From Frigidibacter sp. (GTDB lineage: Bacteria > Pseudomonadota > Alphaproteobacteria > Rhodobacterales > Rhodobacteraceae): a stretch of 64,000 nucleotides of DNA. The stretch lies in assembly GCF_030695035.1 (NCBI RefSeq), contig NZ_JAUYTT010000008.1, forward strand, positions 186,001 to 250,000, written 5' to 3'. The number at the start of each line of letters is the position of its first letter. Position 1 is the first letter of the stretch. The notes below the pieces were generated by a model. The model saw only the letters and a list, made by a program, of their open reading frames with translations. It did not search any database and had not been told where the DNA came from. Of this stretch, positions 55,060 through 63,243 are shown piece after piece. Position numbers and translations under genes: made by a program.

Positions 55060-55782
55060 TTAACCTTCCGGTGTGGGCTCGGGGCGCTCCTCGACCGGCC
55101 CCCCATCCCCCAGATGCTTCATCGCCTCGCGCACGGCCCAGGGCTTCAGCCGCGCGCCATGCTCGGCCAGCCACAGCCGCACCCGCTCTGCGTCATGCTT
55201 GGACAGGTCGCGCAGCCACCAGGCCACGGCCTTCTGGATGAACCAGTCGCGGTCCTTGGCATAGCCCTCGGCCCATCCCAGCACCCGCTCGCGGATCGCC
55301 AGATCCTCGGGCGAGGGGTGGTTCTGCTTGGTCCAGGGCAGGGTGATCACCAGCGCGGCGCGGCGGGCCCACATCGACTTGGCGCCCGTCCAGCCCTCGA
55401 CCTCGTCCAGCCGTGACGGGTCCGCGACCAGCCGCCGGCCGCCCGCGTTGCAGACATGGTCGGCAATCGCCCAGCCGTCGAACTCCGGCACCCAGGAGGC
55501 GATGAGCTCCCAGACCGGGCCATCTTCCTTGATCCGCGCCTGCGTCAGCAGCTTGGCGGCTGCAACCCGCGCTTCGTGAATGTCCGACTGCCAGAGCCCG
55601 TCTGCCAGCGCGCAGCGGGCCTCAACATCCAGCCCCTCGCGCCAGCGCTTGGCCATCTCGTCGATGACCGGCACCGGCACGCCCAGATAGCGGCGCTGCG
55701 TCTTGTGATAGGCGGCGGCCTGTTCGGCGCGCTCCGCATCCCCGGCGGCGATCAGCTCTTCCAGAAACTCCACGGCGCTCAT
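55060..55782 (-). CDS. DNA alkylation repair (AlkD-like HEAT) protein
   Basis: A 240-residue all-helical protein of the AlkD/ALK-repeat glycosylase family, which excises positively charged alkylated bases. Features: YLGVPVPVIDEMAKRWREG, HEARVAAAKLLTQARIK, SWVPEFDGWAIADHVC and FIQKAVAWWLRDLSKHD, which holds the tryptophan-rich DNA groove. The ATG at 55782 overlaps the glmS stop by four bases, so the gene is coupled to glmS. The frame beyond that is a shadow of glmS. Confidence 0.88.
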   Translation of the reverse strand: MSAVEFLEELIAAGDAERAEQAAAYHKTQRRYLGVPVPVIDEMAKRWREGLDVEARCALADGLWQSDIHEARVAAAKLLTQARIKEDGPVWELIASWVPEFDGWAIADHVCNAGGRRLVADPSRLDEVEGWTGAKSMWARRAALVITLPWTKQNHPSPEDLAIRERVLGWAEGYAKDRDWFIQKAVAWWLRDLSKHDAERVRLWLAEHGARLKPWAVREAMKHLGDGGPVEERPEPTPEG

Positions 55783-57593
55783 TCGACCGTCACCGATTTG
55801 GCCAGGTTCCGCGGCTGGTCCACATCCGTGCCCTTGGCGACGGCGGTGTGATAGGCCAGAAGCTGCGCCGGCACCGCATAGAGGATCGGCGCGAAGAGGT
55901 CCGCCACCGTCGGCATCACCAGCGTGCGCCATGTGCCCATTCCCGCCTCCTCCGCCCCTCGGGCATCGGTCATCAGCAGCACCTGCCCGTGCCGGGCCAT
56001 CACCTCTTGCATGTTCGACACGGTCTTGTCGAACAGCCGGTCATGCGGGGCCATCACCACCACCGGCACCATCCGGTCGATCAGCGCGATGGGGCCATGC
56101 TTCAGCTCGCCGCTCGCATAGCCTTCGGCATGGATATAGCTGATTTCCTTGAGCTTCAGCGCGCCTTCCATCGCCAGCGGGAACATCGCGCCGCGCCCGA
56201 GGAACAGTACGTCCTGCGCCTCGGCCAGGCGTTCGGCCAGCACCGCAATCTCATCGGACCGCGCCAGCGCCTGGTTGAGCAGCCCCGGCAGCAGCGCGAG
56301 GTCACCCAGATGCGCGGCCAGCTGGCCCGCGTCGATCCGGCCCCGGTCCGCCGCCGCCTTCAATGCCAGCAGTGCCAGCACCGTCAGCTGGCAGGTGAAG
56401 GCCTTGGTCGAGGCGACGCCGACCTCGATCCCCGCAAGGATCGGCAGCGCCACATCGCTTTCCCGCGCGATGGAGGAGGTGGGCACGTTCACCACCGACA
56501 CCACCTGCGCCACCTTGTCCCGCACATAGCGCAGGGCCGCCAGCGTGTCGGCCGTCTCGCCCGACTGGCTGACGAAGATGGCGATGGAGGTGGGCGACAT
56601 CGGCGGCTCGCGGTAGCGGAACTCGCTGGCGATATCGACGTCGCAGGGCAGGCCGGCGAGCGTCTCGAACCAGTATTTCGCCACCATGCAGGCATAGTTG
56701 GCGGTGCCGCAGGCGACCAGCGTCAGCCGGTCCACGTTGGTGAAGTCGAGGCTTTCGGGCAGGTTGATCGCGCCGCCGCGGACGTAGTGGCGGATGGCAT
56801 CGCCGAGCACCACCGGCTGCTCGGCGATCTCTTTCGCCATGAAATGCTTGTAGCCGGCCTTCTCGATCCGCGTCGCATCGAGGGCAATGCGCTGCATGTC
56901 GCGGTTGGCGCGGCGGCCTTCCGAGTCATAGATCTCCGCCCCGGCGCGGGTGACGAAGGCGTGGTCGCCCTCTTCCAGATAGGTGATGCGGTCGGTCATC
57001 GGGGCCAGCGCGATGGCGTCGGAACCCACGAACATCTCGCCATCGCCATGCCCGATCGCCAGCGGGCTGCCCTTGCGGGCGGCGACCATCAGGTTGTCCT
57101 CGCCCTCGAACAGGAACAGGAGGGCAAAGGCCCCCTGCAACTGGCCAAGCGTCGCCACCGCCGCCTCGCGCGGGGGCAGGCCGCGGTCCATGTGGAGCCG
57201 GGTCAGCATCGCCACGGTTTCGGTATCGGTTTCGGTTTCTGCGGCAAGGCCGGCGGCGGCGAGTTCGGCGCGCAGGTCGCGGAAGTTCTCAATGATGCCG
57301 TTATGCACGACCGACACGCCGCCCGACCGGTGGGGGTGCGCATTGCAGACCGTCGCCGCGCCATGGGTCGCCCAACGGGTGTGGCCGATGCCGGCCTTGC
57401 CTGCCAGCGGCTCATGCACCAGCAGGTCCGACAGGTTCACCAGCTTGCCCACGGCCCGCCGCCGCTCCAGCTTGCCCTGATAGACGGTGGCGATGCCGGC
57501 CGAGTCATAGCCGCGATATTCCAGCCGCTTCAGCGCCTCGACGATGATCGGCGCAACCTCATGGTCGCCCAGAACCCCAACAATTCCACACAT
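55779..57593 (-). CDS. glmS: Glucosamine-fructose-6-phosphate aminotransferase
   Basis: A 604-residue GlmS: class II glutaminase domain with nucleophile Cys2 (MCGIVGVLGDHEVAP) and HPHRSGGVSVVHNGIIENF, then two SIS domains (LVACGTANYACMVAKYWFE, IFVSQSGETADTLAALRY) and the C-terminal LAKSVTVE. It converts fructose-6-phosphate to glucosamine-6-phosphate. It starts immediately after glmU's stop, so both steps toward UDP-GlcNAc are co-transcribed. Confidence 0.97.
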   Translation of the reverse strand: MCGIVGVLGDHEVAPIIVEALKRLEYRGYDSAGIATVYQGKLERRRAVGKLVNLSDLLVHEPLAGKAGIGHTRWATHGAATVCNAHPHRSGGVSVVHNGIIENFRDLRAELAAAGLAAETETDTETVAMLTRLHMDRGLPPREAAVATLGQLQGAFALLFLFEGEDNLMVAARKGSPLAIGHGDGEMFVGSDAIALAPMTDRITYLEEGDHAFVTRAGAEIYDSEGRRANRDMQRIALDATRIEKAGYKHFMAKEIAEQPVVLGDAIRHYVRGGAINLPESLDFTNVDRLTLVACGTANYACMVAKYWFETLAGLPCDVDIASEFRYREPPMSPTSIAIFVSQSGETADTLAALRYVRDKVAQVVSVVNVPTSSIARESDVALPILAGIEVGVASTKAFTCQLTVLALLALKAAADRGRIDAGQLAAHLGDLALLPGLLNQALARSDEIAVLAERLAEAQDVLFLGRGAMFPLAMEGALKLKEISYIHAEGYASGELKHGPIALIDRMVPVVVMAPHDRLFDKTVSNMQEVMARHGQVLLMTDARGAEEAGMGTWRTLVMPTVADLFAPILYAVPAQLLAYHTAVAKGTDVDQPRNLAKSVTVE

Positions 57594-58943
57594 TTATCTG
57601 GTCTTTCCCTTGCGCCGAGCGGCCTCGGTCTTGAGTTTCTCGAACAGGCGCACCGCCAGCCCCAGCTTGTTTTCCTGCCGGGCCCGGCCCACGGCCAAGG
57701 CGCCGTCCGGCACATTGCCGGTGATGACGGACCCGCTGGCGGTCATCGCATGGGCGCCAACGGTCACCGGCGCCACCAGCATCGTGTCGGAGCCGATGAA
57801 GGCATGGGCACCGATCTTCGTGCGGTGCTTGGACACGCCATCGTAATTGCAGGTCACGGTCCCGGCGCCGATATTGCTGTGCTCGCCGACATGCGCATCG
57901 CCTAGATAGGTCAGGTGGCCGACCTTCACGCCCTCATCGAGGATCGCGTTCTTGATCTCGACGAAATTGCCGACATGCACATCTTCGGCCAGTTCCGCCC
58001 CGGGGCGCAGCCGCGCGAAGGGGCCGACGGTGGCACCGCGGCTGACATGGCAGCCTTCGAGATGGCAGAAGGAGCGGATTTCGGCCTCGGATTCGATGGT
58101 CACGCGCGGGCCGAACCAGACGTTGGGGCCGATGACCGTGTCGCGCCCGATCACCGTGTCGAAGCTGAAGAACACCGTGTCCGGCGCCTGCATCGTCACG
58201 CCATTCTCCATCGCCTCGGCCCGCATCCGGGCCTGAAACGCCGCCTCGGCCTGCGCGAGTTCGGCCCGGGTGTTGATCCCCAGCGTCTCGGCCTCGGGGC
58301 AGGTCACGATCCGCGCATCGAGCCCGCGGGCGCGGGCGGCGGCGGCGATGTCGGTCAGGTAATACTCCCCCGCCGCGTTGTCATTGCTCAGCCCCGCGAC
58401 CAGTTCGGCCAGCAGGTCGGCATCCGCACACATCACGCCAGAGTTGCACAGCGGGATGGCGCGTTCGGTCTCGGAGGCGTCCTTCCACTCCACGATCCGC
58501 TCCAGCCGGTCGCCCTCGGCCACCAGCCGGCCATAGCGGCCGGGGTCGGCGGCGGTGAATCCAAGCACCACCAGATCGGCGGGGGAGGCGAGCATCGCCT
58601 CCAGCGTCTCGGCCTTGATGAAGGGCGTATCGCCATACAGCACCAGCGCCCGGCCGGAAAAGCCCGCCAGCGCCGGCATGGCCTGCGCCACGGCATGGCC
58701 GGTGCCAAGCTGCTCCGCCTGCAGCACGCACACGACCTCGGCGTCATAGCCGCGCGCCGCCGCCTCTACCGCCTCGGCGCCATGGCCGGTGACGATCACG
58801 ATCTGCTCAGGCTCCAGCGCCTGCCCGGCGGCCATCGCGTGCCACAGGATCGGCACGCCGCCCAATGGATGCAACACCTTGGGGCGGTCGGAATTCATCC
58901 GTGTGCCCTGACCCGCGGCCAGGATGATGAGGGCTGCGCCCAT
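57594..58943 (-). CDS. glmU: Bifunctional GlcN-1-P acetyltransferase/uridylyltransferase
   Basis: A 449-residue GlmU. The N-terminal nucleotidyltransferase begins ALIILAAGQGTRMNSDRPK and includes QLGTGHAVAQAMP. The C-terminal left-handed beta-helix (VGPFARLRPGAEL, VGHLTYLGDAHVG, NIGAGTVTCNYDG) holds the acetyltransferase site. The ATG at 58943 begins the fold; the frame extends a further 24 residues without a fold. It makes UDP-GlcNAc for peptidoglycan and LPS. The gene is divergent from gph. Confidence 0.96.
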   Translation of the reverse strand: MGAALIILAAGQGTRMNSDRPKVLHPLGGVPILWHAMAAGQALEPEQIVIVTGHGAEAVEAAARGYDAEVVCVLQAEQLGTGHAVAQAMPALAGFSGRALVLYGDTPFIKAETLEAMLASPADLVVLGFTAADPGRYGRLVAEGDRLERIVEWKDASETERAIPLCNSGVMCADADLLAELVAGLSNDNAAGEYYLTDIAAAARARGLDARIVTCPEAETLGINTRAELAQAEAAFQARMRAEAMENGVTMQAPDTVFFSFDTVIGRDTVIGPNVWFGPRVTIESEAEIRSFCHLEGCHVSRGATVGPFARLRPGAELAEDVHVGNFVEIKNAILDEGVKVGHLTYLGDAHVGEHSNIGAGTVTCNYDGVSKHRTKIGAHAFIGSDTMLVAPVTVGAHAMTASGSVITGNVPDGALAVGRARQENKLGLAVRLFEKLKTEAARRKGKTR

Positions 58944-59059
58944 GGAATGCACCTTTTCTTCTGCTCGCGCCCGTTTTACCGAAGCACGGTGGCCCCGCAA
59001 GGGGCGGGGCTTCACATGTCCTTACCACAGGTTACAGCGAGAGGGTGGAGGAGCGGCAG

Positions 59060-59728
59060 ATGCGCACGGTGATCTTCGATCTGGACGGCACCTTGGCCGA
59101 TACCTCGGCCGATCTGGTGGCGGCGGCGAATGCCTCCCTCCACGGGCTGGGGCATGGCGACCTGCTGGACGCGAAAACGGATGCGCTGACCGCCTTCCAT
59201 GGCGGGCGGGCGATGCTGCGGCTGGGGCTCTCGCGGCTGGGGGCGGTGGATGATGCGATGATCGACGCGCATTTCCCGATGTTTCTGGAGCATTACGCGC
59301 GCGATATCCTGGTGCATACCTACGCCTATCCCGGCGCCATCGACGCGGTAGAGGCGCTGCGGGCGCAGGGTTTCGCGGTCGGCATCTGCACCAACAAGCC
59401 CGCCGGCCTTGCCGAGTCGCTGCTGGCGAAGATGGGGGTGCGGGACCTCTTCGCCTCGATGATCGGCGCCGATACGCTGCCGGTGCGCAAGCCCGATCCC
59501 GCGCCTTATGTGGCGGCGGTGGAACAGGCGGGCGGGCAGGTGGCGCGCAGCCTGCTGGTCGGCGACACCGAAACCGACCGCAAGACCGCCGCCGCCGCGG
59601 GCGTGCCGTCGGTGCTGGTGACCTTCGGACCCGAGGGCGCGGGCATTGCCCGGCTGGCGCCCGAGGCGCTGCTGGATCGGTATGAAGACCTGCCGGCGCT
59701 CGCCGCGCGGTTGCTGGGAGAAGCGTGA
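59060..59728 (+). CDS. gph: HAD phosphatase, phosphoglycolate phosphatase-like
   Basis: A 222-residue HAD-IA hydrolase with motif I VIFDLDGTLAD (nucleophile Asp7, Asp9), motif II ICTNKP, motif III lysine in RKPDPAPY, and motif IV LLVGDTETDRKTA. It is the Gph type. GGAGGAG precedes the ATG. Its stop shares bases with the next start (TGATG), so it is coupled to the DegT gene, which raises the possibility that it acts on a sugar phosphate rather than phosphoglycolate. Confidence 0.87.
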   Translation: MRTVIFDLDGTLADTSADLVAAANASLHGLGHGDLLDAKTDALTAFHGGRAMLRLGLSRLGAVDDAMIDAHFPMFLEHYARDILVHTYAYPGAIDAVEALRAQGFAVGICTNKPAGLAESLLAKMGVRDLFASMIGADTLPVRKPDPAPYVAAVEQAGGQVARSLLVGDTETDRKTAAAAGVPSVLVTFGPEGAGIARLAPEALLDRYEDLPALAARLLGEA

Positions 59729-60942
59729 TGGCCAATCCGACCGACCGTTTCACCGGCAACTTCACCCAGCAGGAACCGATCCCCGACGAGGGCATCGAAG
59801 CCGCCGTCGCCGCCCTGCGCCATGGCCGCCTGCACCGCTACAACGTGGTGCCGGGGGAGGAGGCGGAGGCCTCGCTGCTGGAGCAGGAGTTCGCCGCCCT
59901 CACCGGCGCGCGCTTCTGCCTCGCGGTGGCCTCGGGCGGCTATGCGATGGCCTGCGCGATGCGGGCGATTGGCGTGACGGCGGGGGACCGGGTGCTGTCC
60001 AACGGCTTCACCCTTGCGCCGGTGCCGGGGGCGATTGCCAGCCTTGGGGCAGAGCCGGTGTTTGTCGAGGTGACCGAAGACCTGACCATCGACTTGGGCG
60101 ACCTCGCCGCCAAGGCCGCCAGCTCCGGCGCCCGCGTCTTGCTGCTGTCCCACATGCGCGGCCATGTCTGCGACATGGACCGGCTGATGCAGATCTGCGA
60201 CGCGGCGGGGGTGCAGGTGGTCGAGGATTGCGCCCACACGATGGGGGCCGAATGGCGCGGCGTGCCCTCGGGCCGGCACGGGGTGATGGGCTGCTATTCG
60301 ACGCAGACCTACAAGCATATCAACTCGGGCGAGGGTGGGCTGATCGTGTCGGACGATGCCGCGGCAATGGCGCGGGCGGTGCTGCTGTCGGGCAGCTACA
60401 TGCTCTACACCCGCCACGCCGCCGCGCCGCCGCCCGAGGCGTTCGAGGGGATGAAATGGGATACACCCAACATCTCCGGCCGCATGGACAACCTGCGCGC
60501 CGCGATCCTGCGCCCGCAATTGCCGCTTCTGGCGGACCGCCGCGCCCGCTGGCGCGAGCGCTACGTGGCGGTGGAGGCGGGGTTGCAGGGCACGCCGGGC
60601 CTGCGGCTGATCCCGCGGCCGGAACATGAGGCCTATGTCGGCTCCTCCTTCCAGCTGCTGCTGCCGGGCTGGCGGGCGGATGCGGTGCAGGACCTGCTGG
60701 CCCGCGCTGCAGCCCGGGGGGTAGAGCTGAAATGGTTCGGCGCCGCCGAGCCGGTCGCCTTCACCTCACGCTATGACAGCTGGCGCTATGCCCCGGCGCA
60801 GAGCCTGCCGCGCACCGATGCGGTGCTGGCCGGGCTGATCGACATGCGCCTGCCGCTGACCTTCACGGTGGAGGATTGCGCCCAGATCGCGCGGATTTTG
60901 CGTGCAGAGGTGTCCGCGGTGTGGCAGGCGGGGGCGGTCTAA
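59728..60942 (+). CDS. DegT/DnrJ/EryC1/StrS family aminotransferase
   Basis: A 404-residue PLP enzyme of the sugar-aminotransferase family. The PLP lysine is Lys196 in STQTYKHINSGEGG, preceded by VVEDCAHTMGAEWRG, the cofactor aspartate site. The N-terminal PIPDEGIEAAVAALRHGRLHRY fits the family. Members aminate keto-sugars in surface glycans, antibiotics or glycoconjugates. No other glycan genes are present, so its sugar substrate is unknown. Coupled to the phosphatase gene upstream. Confidence 0.9.
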   Translation: MANPTDRFTGNFTQQEPIPDEGIEAAVAALRHGRLHRYNVVPGEEAEASLLEQEFAALTGARFCLAVASGGYAMACAMRAIGVTAGDRVLSNGFTLAPVPGAIASLGAEPVFVEVTEDLTIDLGDLAAKAASSGARVLLLSHMRGHVCDMDRLMQICDAAGVQVVEDCAHTMGAEWRGVPSGRHGVMGCYSTQTYKHINSGEGGLIVSDDAAAMARAVLLSGSYMLYTRHAAAPPPEAFEGMKWDTPNISGRMDNLRAAILRPQLPLLADRRARWRERYVAVEAGLQGTPGLRLIPRPEHEAYVGSSFQLLLPGWRADAVQDLLARAAARGVELKWFGAAEPVAFTSRYDSWRYAPAQSLPRTDAVLAGLIDMRLPLTFTVEDCAQIARILRAEVSAVWQAGAV

Positions 60943-60964
60943 AGTTCGCGCTCCGGTCTGTCTT

Positions 60965-61155
60965 CAGAATTTCGGCCGTCGACGAAATTCTGATGTGCCC
61001 GCCCCCCCTTGGCGGGCACATGCGTGCCCACCGGGGCGAGCCCATCAGAATTTGGCACCCTTCGGACCAAGCCGCACCCACCTTGCCCTGCGGCTTGCGC
61101 CTTCGGGCAACCGTCGCGGTCGGCTTGCCACTGGCAAGCCGCCTTGTCGCGCCGG
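60965..61155 (+). repeat. 190-bp multi-hairpin repeat, copy B
   Basis: About nine bases in ten match copy A at 54865-55056, in the same orientation, with the same hairpins: CAGAATTTCG/CGAAATTCTG (60965-60992), TGTGCCCGCC/GGCGGGCACA (60994-61020) and GGCTTGCC/GGCAAGCC (61122-61140). It starts 22 bases past the DegT stop and ends 15 bases before the next promoter. With it, this 302-base gap holds no gene. Confidence 0.85.
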
Positions 61156-61170
61156 AAAACAACACCCCAC

Positions 61171-61213
61171 TTGACGCGACTCACCCCCGCGCGCATTAAT
61201 GAACAAGCGTTCA
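61171..61213 (+). promoter_or_regulatory. Promoter with TetR-like operator for isovaleryl-CoA dehydrogenase
   Basis: TTGACG (61171-61176), 17 bases, CATTAA (61194-61199) form a good sigma-70 promoter. Immediately after is TGAAC-AAGC-GTTCA (61200-61213), a perfect inverted repeat of the type bound by TetR-family repressors of acyl-CoA metabolism. Its position over the transcription start suggests repression until an acyl-CoA is present. Confidence 0.6.
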
Positions 61214-61244
61214 ATAAGGCGCGCGCTCGGGGAGGGGTGCAAAG

Positions 61245-62408
61245 ATGTTCATGGCGTCGATGACGTTCGATCTGGGCGAGGATGTGAATGCCCTGCGCGA
61301 CATGGTCCACCGGTGGGCCCAGGAGCGCGTGAAGCCGATGGCCGCCGAGGTGGACCGCGGCAATACCTTCCCGCCCGAGCTGTGGCGCGAGATGGGCGAT
61401 CTTGGCCTGCTGGGGATCACGGTCCCTGAAGAGTTCGGCGGGGCAGGGATGGGCTATCTCGCCCATGTCATCGCCACCGAAGAGATTGCCCGCGCCAGCG
61501 CCTCGGTCAGCCTGTCCTACGGCGCGCATTCCAACCTCTGCGTCAACCAGATCAAGCTCAACGGCTCTGACGAACAGCGCCGCAAATACCTGCCCGGCCT
61601 GATTTCCGGCACCCATGTCGGCGCGCTGGCAATGTCGGAAACCGGCGCCGGCTCCGACGTGGTCGGCATGAAGCTGCGGGCCGAGCGGCGCAACGGCCAC
61701 TACCTGCTGAACGGCAGCAAATACTGGATCACCAATGGCCCCGATGCCGATACGCTGGTCGTCTATGCCAAGACCGACCCCGAGGCGGGCGCCAAGGGCA
61801 TCACCGCCTTCATCGTGGAACGCGGCGTGAAAGGCTTCTCCACCAGCCCGCATTTCGACAAGCTGGGGATGCGCGGGTCCAATACCGGCGAGCTGATCTT
61901 CGAGGATTGCGAGATCCCGTTCGAGAATGTGCTGGGGGAGGAAGGCCGCGGCGTGCGCGTGCTGATGTCCGGCCTCGATTACGAACGCGTGGTGCTGTCG
62001 GGCATCGGCACCGGCATCATGGCGGCCTGCCTCGATGAGGTGATGCCCTACCTGCACGAGCGCCAGCAATTCGGCAAACCGATTGGCGAGTTCCAGCTGA
62101 TGCAGGCCAAGATCGCCGACATGTACACCGCGATGAACACCGCCCGCGCCTATACCTATGAGGTGGCAAAGGCCTGCGACAAGGGCCAGGTTACGCGGCA
62201 GGATGCGGCGGCCTGCGTGCTCTATGCCTCCGAGCAGGCGATGGTGCAGGCGCATCAGGCGGTGCAGGCGCTTGGCGGGGCAGGGTTCCTGAATGACAGC
62301 ACCGTCAGCCGCCTCTTCCGCGATGCCAAGCTGATGGAGATCGGGGCCGGCACATCCGAGATTCGACGGATGCTGATCGGGCGCGAGCTGATGGCGAAAA
62401 CCGCATGA
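61245..62408 (+). CDS. ivd: Isovaleryl-CoA dehydrogenase
   Basis: A 387-residue acyl-CoA dehydrogenase: FAD segments ALAMSETGAGSDVVGMKL and YWITNGPDADTLVVYAKT, the catalytic Glu247 in GLDYERVVLSG, which is in the isovaleryl-CoA dehydrogenase position (not the usual C-terminal site), and QALGGAGFLNDS. It oxidises isovaleryl-CoA to 3-methylcrotonyl-CoA in leucine breakdown. GGAGGGG precedes the ATG. The carboxylase beta subunit is 0.8 kb further on. Confidence 0.94.
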   Translation: MFMASMTFDLGEDVNALRDMVHRWAQERVKPMAAEVDRGNTFPPELWREMGDLGLLGITVPEEFGGAGMGYLAHVIATEEIARASASVSLSYGAHSNLCVNQIKLNGSDEQRRKYLPGLISGTHVGALAMSETGAGSDVVGMKLRAERRNGHYLLNGSKYWITNGPDADTLVVYAKTDPEAGAKGITAFIVERGVKGFSTSPHFDKLGMRGSNTGELIFEDCEIPFENVLGEEGRGVRVLMSGLDYERVVLSGIGTGIMAACLDEVMPYLHERQQFGKPIGEFQLMQAKIADMYTAMNTARAYTYEVAKACDKGQVTRQDAAACVLYASEQAMVQAHQAVQALGGAGFLNDSTVSRLFRDAKLMEIGAGTSEIRRMLIGRELMAKTA

Positions 62409-62424
62409 CCGCAATTGCGCAAAA

Positions 62425-62450
62425 GGTCCGGGCCATTGCTGGCCCGGACC
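62425..62450 (-). terminator. Terminator between ivd and ompW
   Basis: GGTCCGGGCCA (62425-62435), loop TTGC, and TGGCCCGGACC (62440-62450) form a perfect 11-pair stem. On the minus strand it runs into TTTTGCGC, so it ends ompW. On the plus strand it also closes the ivd transcript, less ideally. Confidence 0.85.
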
Positions 62451-62476
62451 CCGTAAAATCCAGCTTTCGGGCCGGA

Positions 62477-63094
62477 TCAGAACTTGTGAACGTAGGCAAC
62501 ACCCATGACCACCGGATCGATCTTGGCCTTGCCGATATAATCGCCGTTCAGCTTGACCTTGCTCTCGATGTCCATCCAGCGGATGTCAGCACGCAGCGCA
62601 CCGCGTTCGCTGATCTTGTAGTCGAGACCGGCATGCAGCGCGATCCCGGCAGAGTCTTCCAGCTGCAGGCGGTTACCGGCCAGCGCACCCTTGGTTTTCT
62701 CCTTGAAGAACACCGTGTAGTTGAAGCCCACGCCAACGAAGGGCGTGACATCGCTGGCATTGGCGAAGTGGTACTGCAGCGAGACGGTCGGCGGCAGGTG
62801 CTGGACGGAGCCGACCTTGCCAAGACCGTCAAGCTTCACATCATGCTCGAAGGGCGTCGCGGCCAGAACCTCGATCCCGACATTGTCCATGATGAAGTAT
62901 TCGAAGGTGATCGTCGGCTGGACGTTGTTGCCGATGTCAGCTTCCATGCCGGCCAGATCGCCATTGCCATCCTTGGGCTGGACATAGCCCAGACCGACGC
63001 CAAGCGTCCATTCCCCGGCGGATTGCGCCAGCGCCGGCAGCGCCGACAAGGACAGGGTTGCAGCGAGCGCGAGGGTGAGAGTGTTCTTTTTCAT
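62477..63094 (-). CDS. ompW: OmpW-family outer membrane protein
   Basis: A 205-residue eight-stranded beta-barrel protein. The signal peptide is MKKNTLTLALAATLSLSALPALAQ. WTLGVGLGYVQPKDGNG opens the barrel, HLPPTVSLQYHF is the family motif and the chain ends in aromatic Phe (AYVHKF), the usual outer-membrane insertion signal. The family passes small hydrophobic solutes. A perfect FNR box lies 59 bases before its start, implying low-oxygen control. It is transcribed opposite to the leucine genes on both sides. Confidence 0.93.
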   Translation of the reverse strand: MKKNTLTLALAATLSLSALPALAQSAGEWTLGVGLGYVQPKDGNGDLAGMEADIGNNVQPTITFEYFIMDNVGIEVLAATPFEHDVKLDGLGKVGSVQHLPPTVSLQYHFANASDVTPFVGVGFNYTVFFKEKTKGALAGNRLQLEDSAGIALHAGLDYKISERGALRADIRWMDIESKVKLNGDYIGKAKIDPVVMGVAYVHKF

Positions 63095-63125
63095 GGGCCT
63101 ACCCGTTATTTGGTCACGAGGCGAA

Positions 63126-63166
63126 CCGTTACTCTCGCAGGCCAGCCGGGCCTTGATGTGGATCAA
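63126..63166 (-). promoter_or_regulatory. FNR box and promoter of ompW
   Basis: TTGAT-GTGG-ATCAA (63153-63166) is a perfect match to the FNR/FnrL consensus. On the minus strand TAACGG (63131-63126) lies 21 bases past the box, as expected for a -10 element in a class II FNR promoter. The box centre is about 65 bases from the ATG. Confidence 0.8.
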
Positions 63167-63243
63167 GTTTCCGTGTGTCACCCCAAGGACTTGCCGGGAC
63201 GCATTGCCGCAGGCCTGCGCCGCAAGACGTTAAAGGAATCCCC

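Noticed and set aside
54846-55106. Minus-strand small gene inside repeat copy A, with a similar frame in copy B (60863-61165)
   Set aside because: The similarity of the two peptides comes from the nucleotide repeat. Stems and loops are conserved rather than codon structure, and there is no ribosome site.
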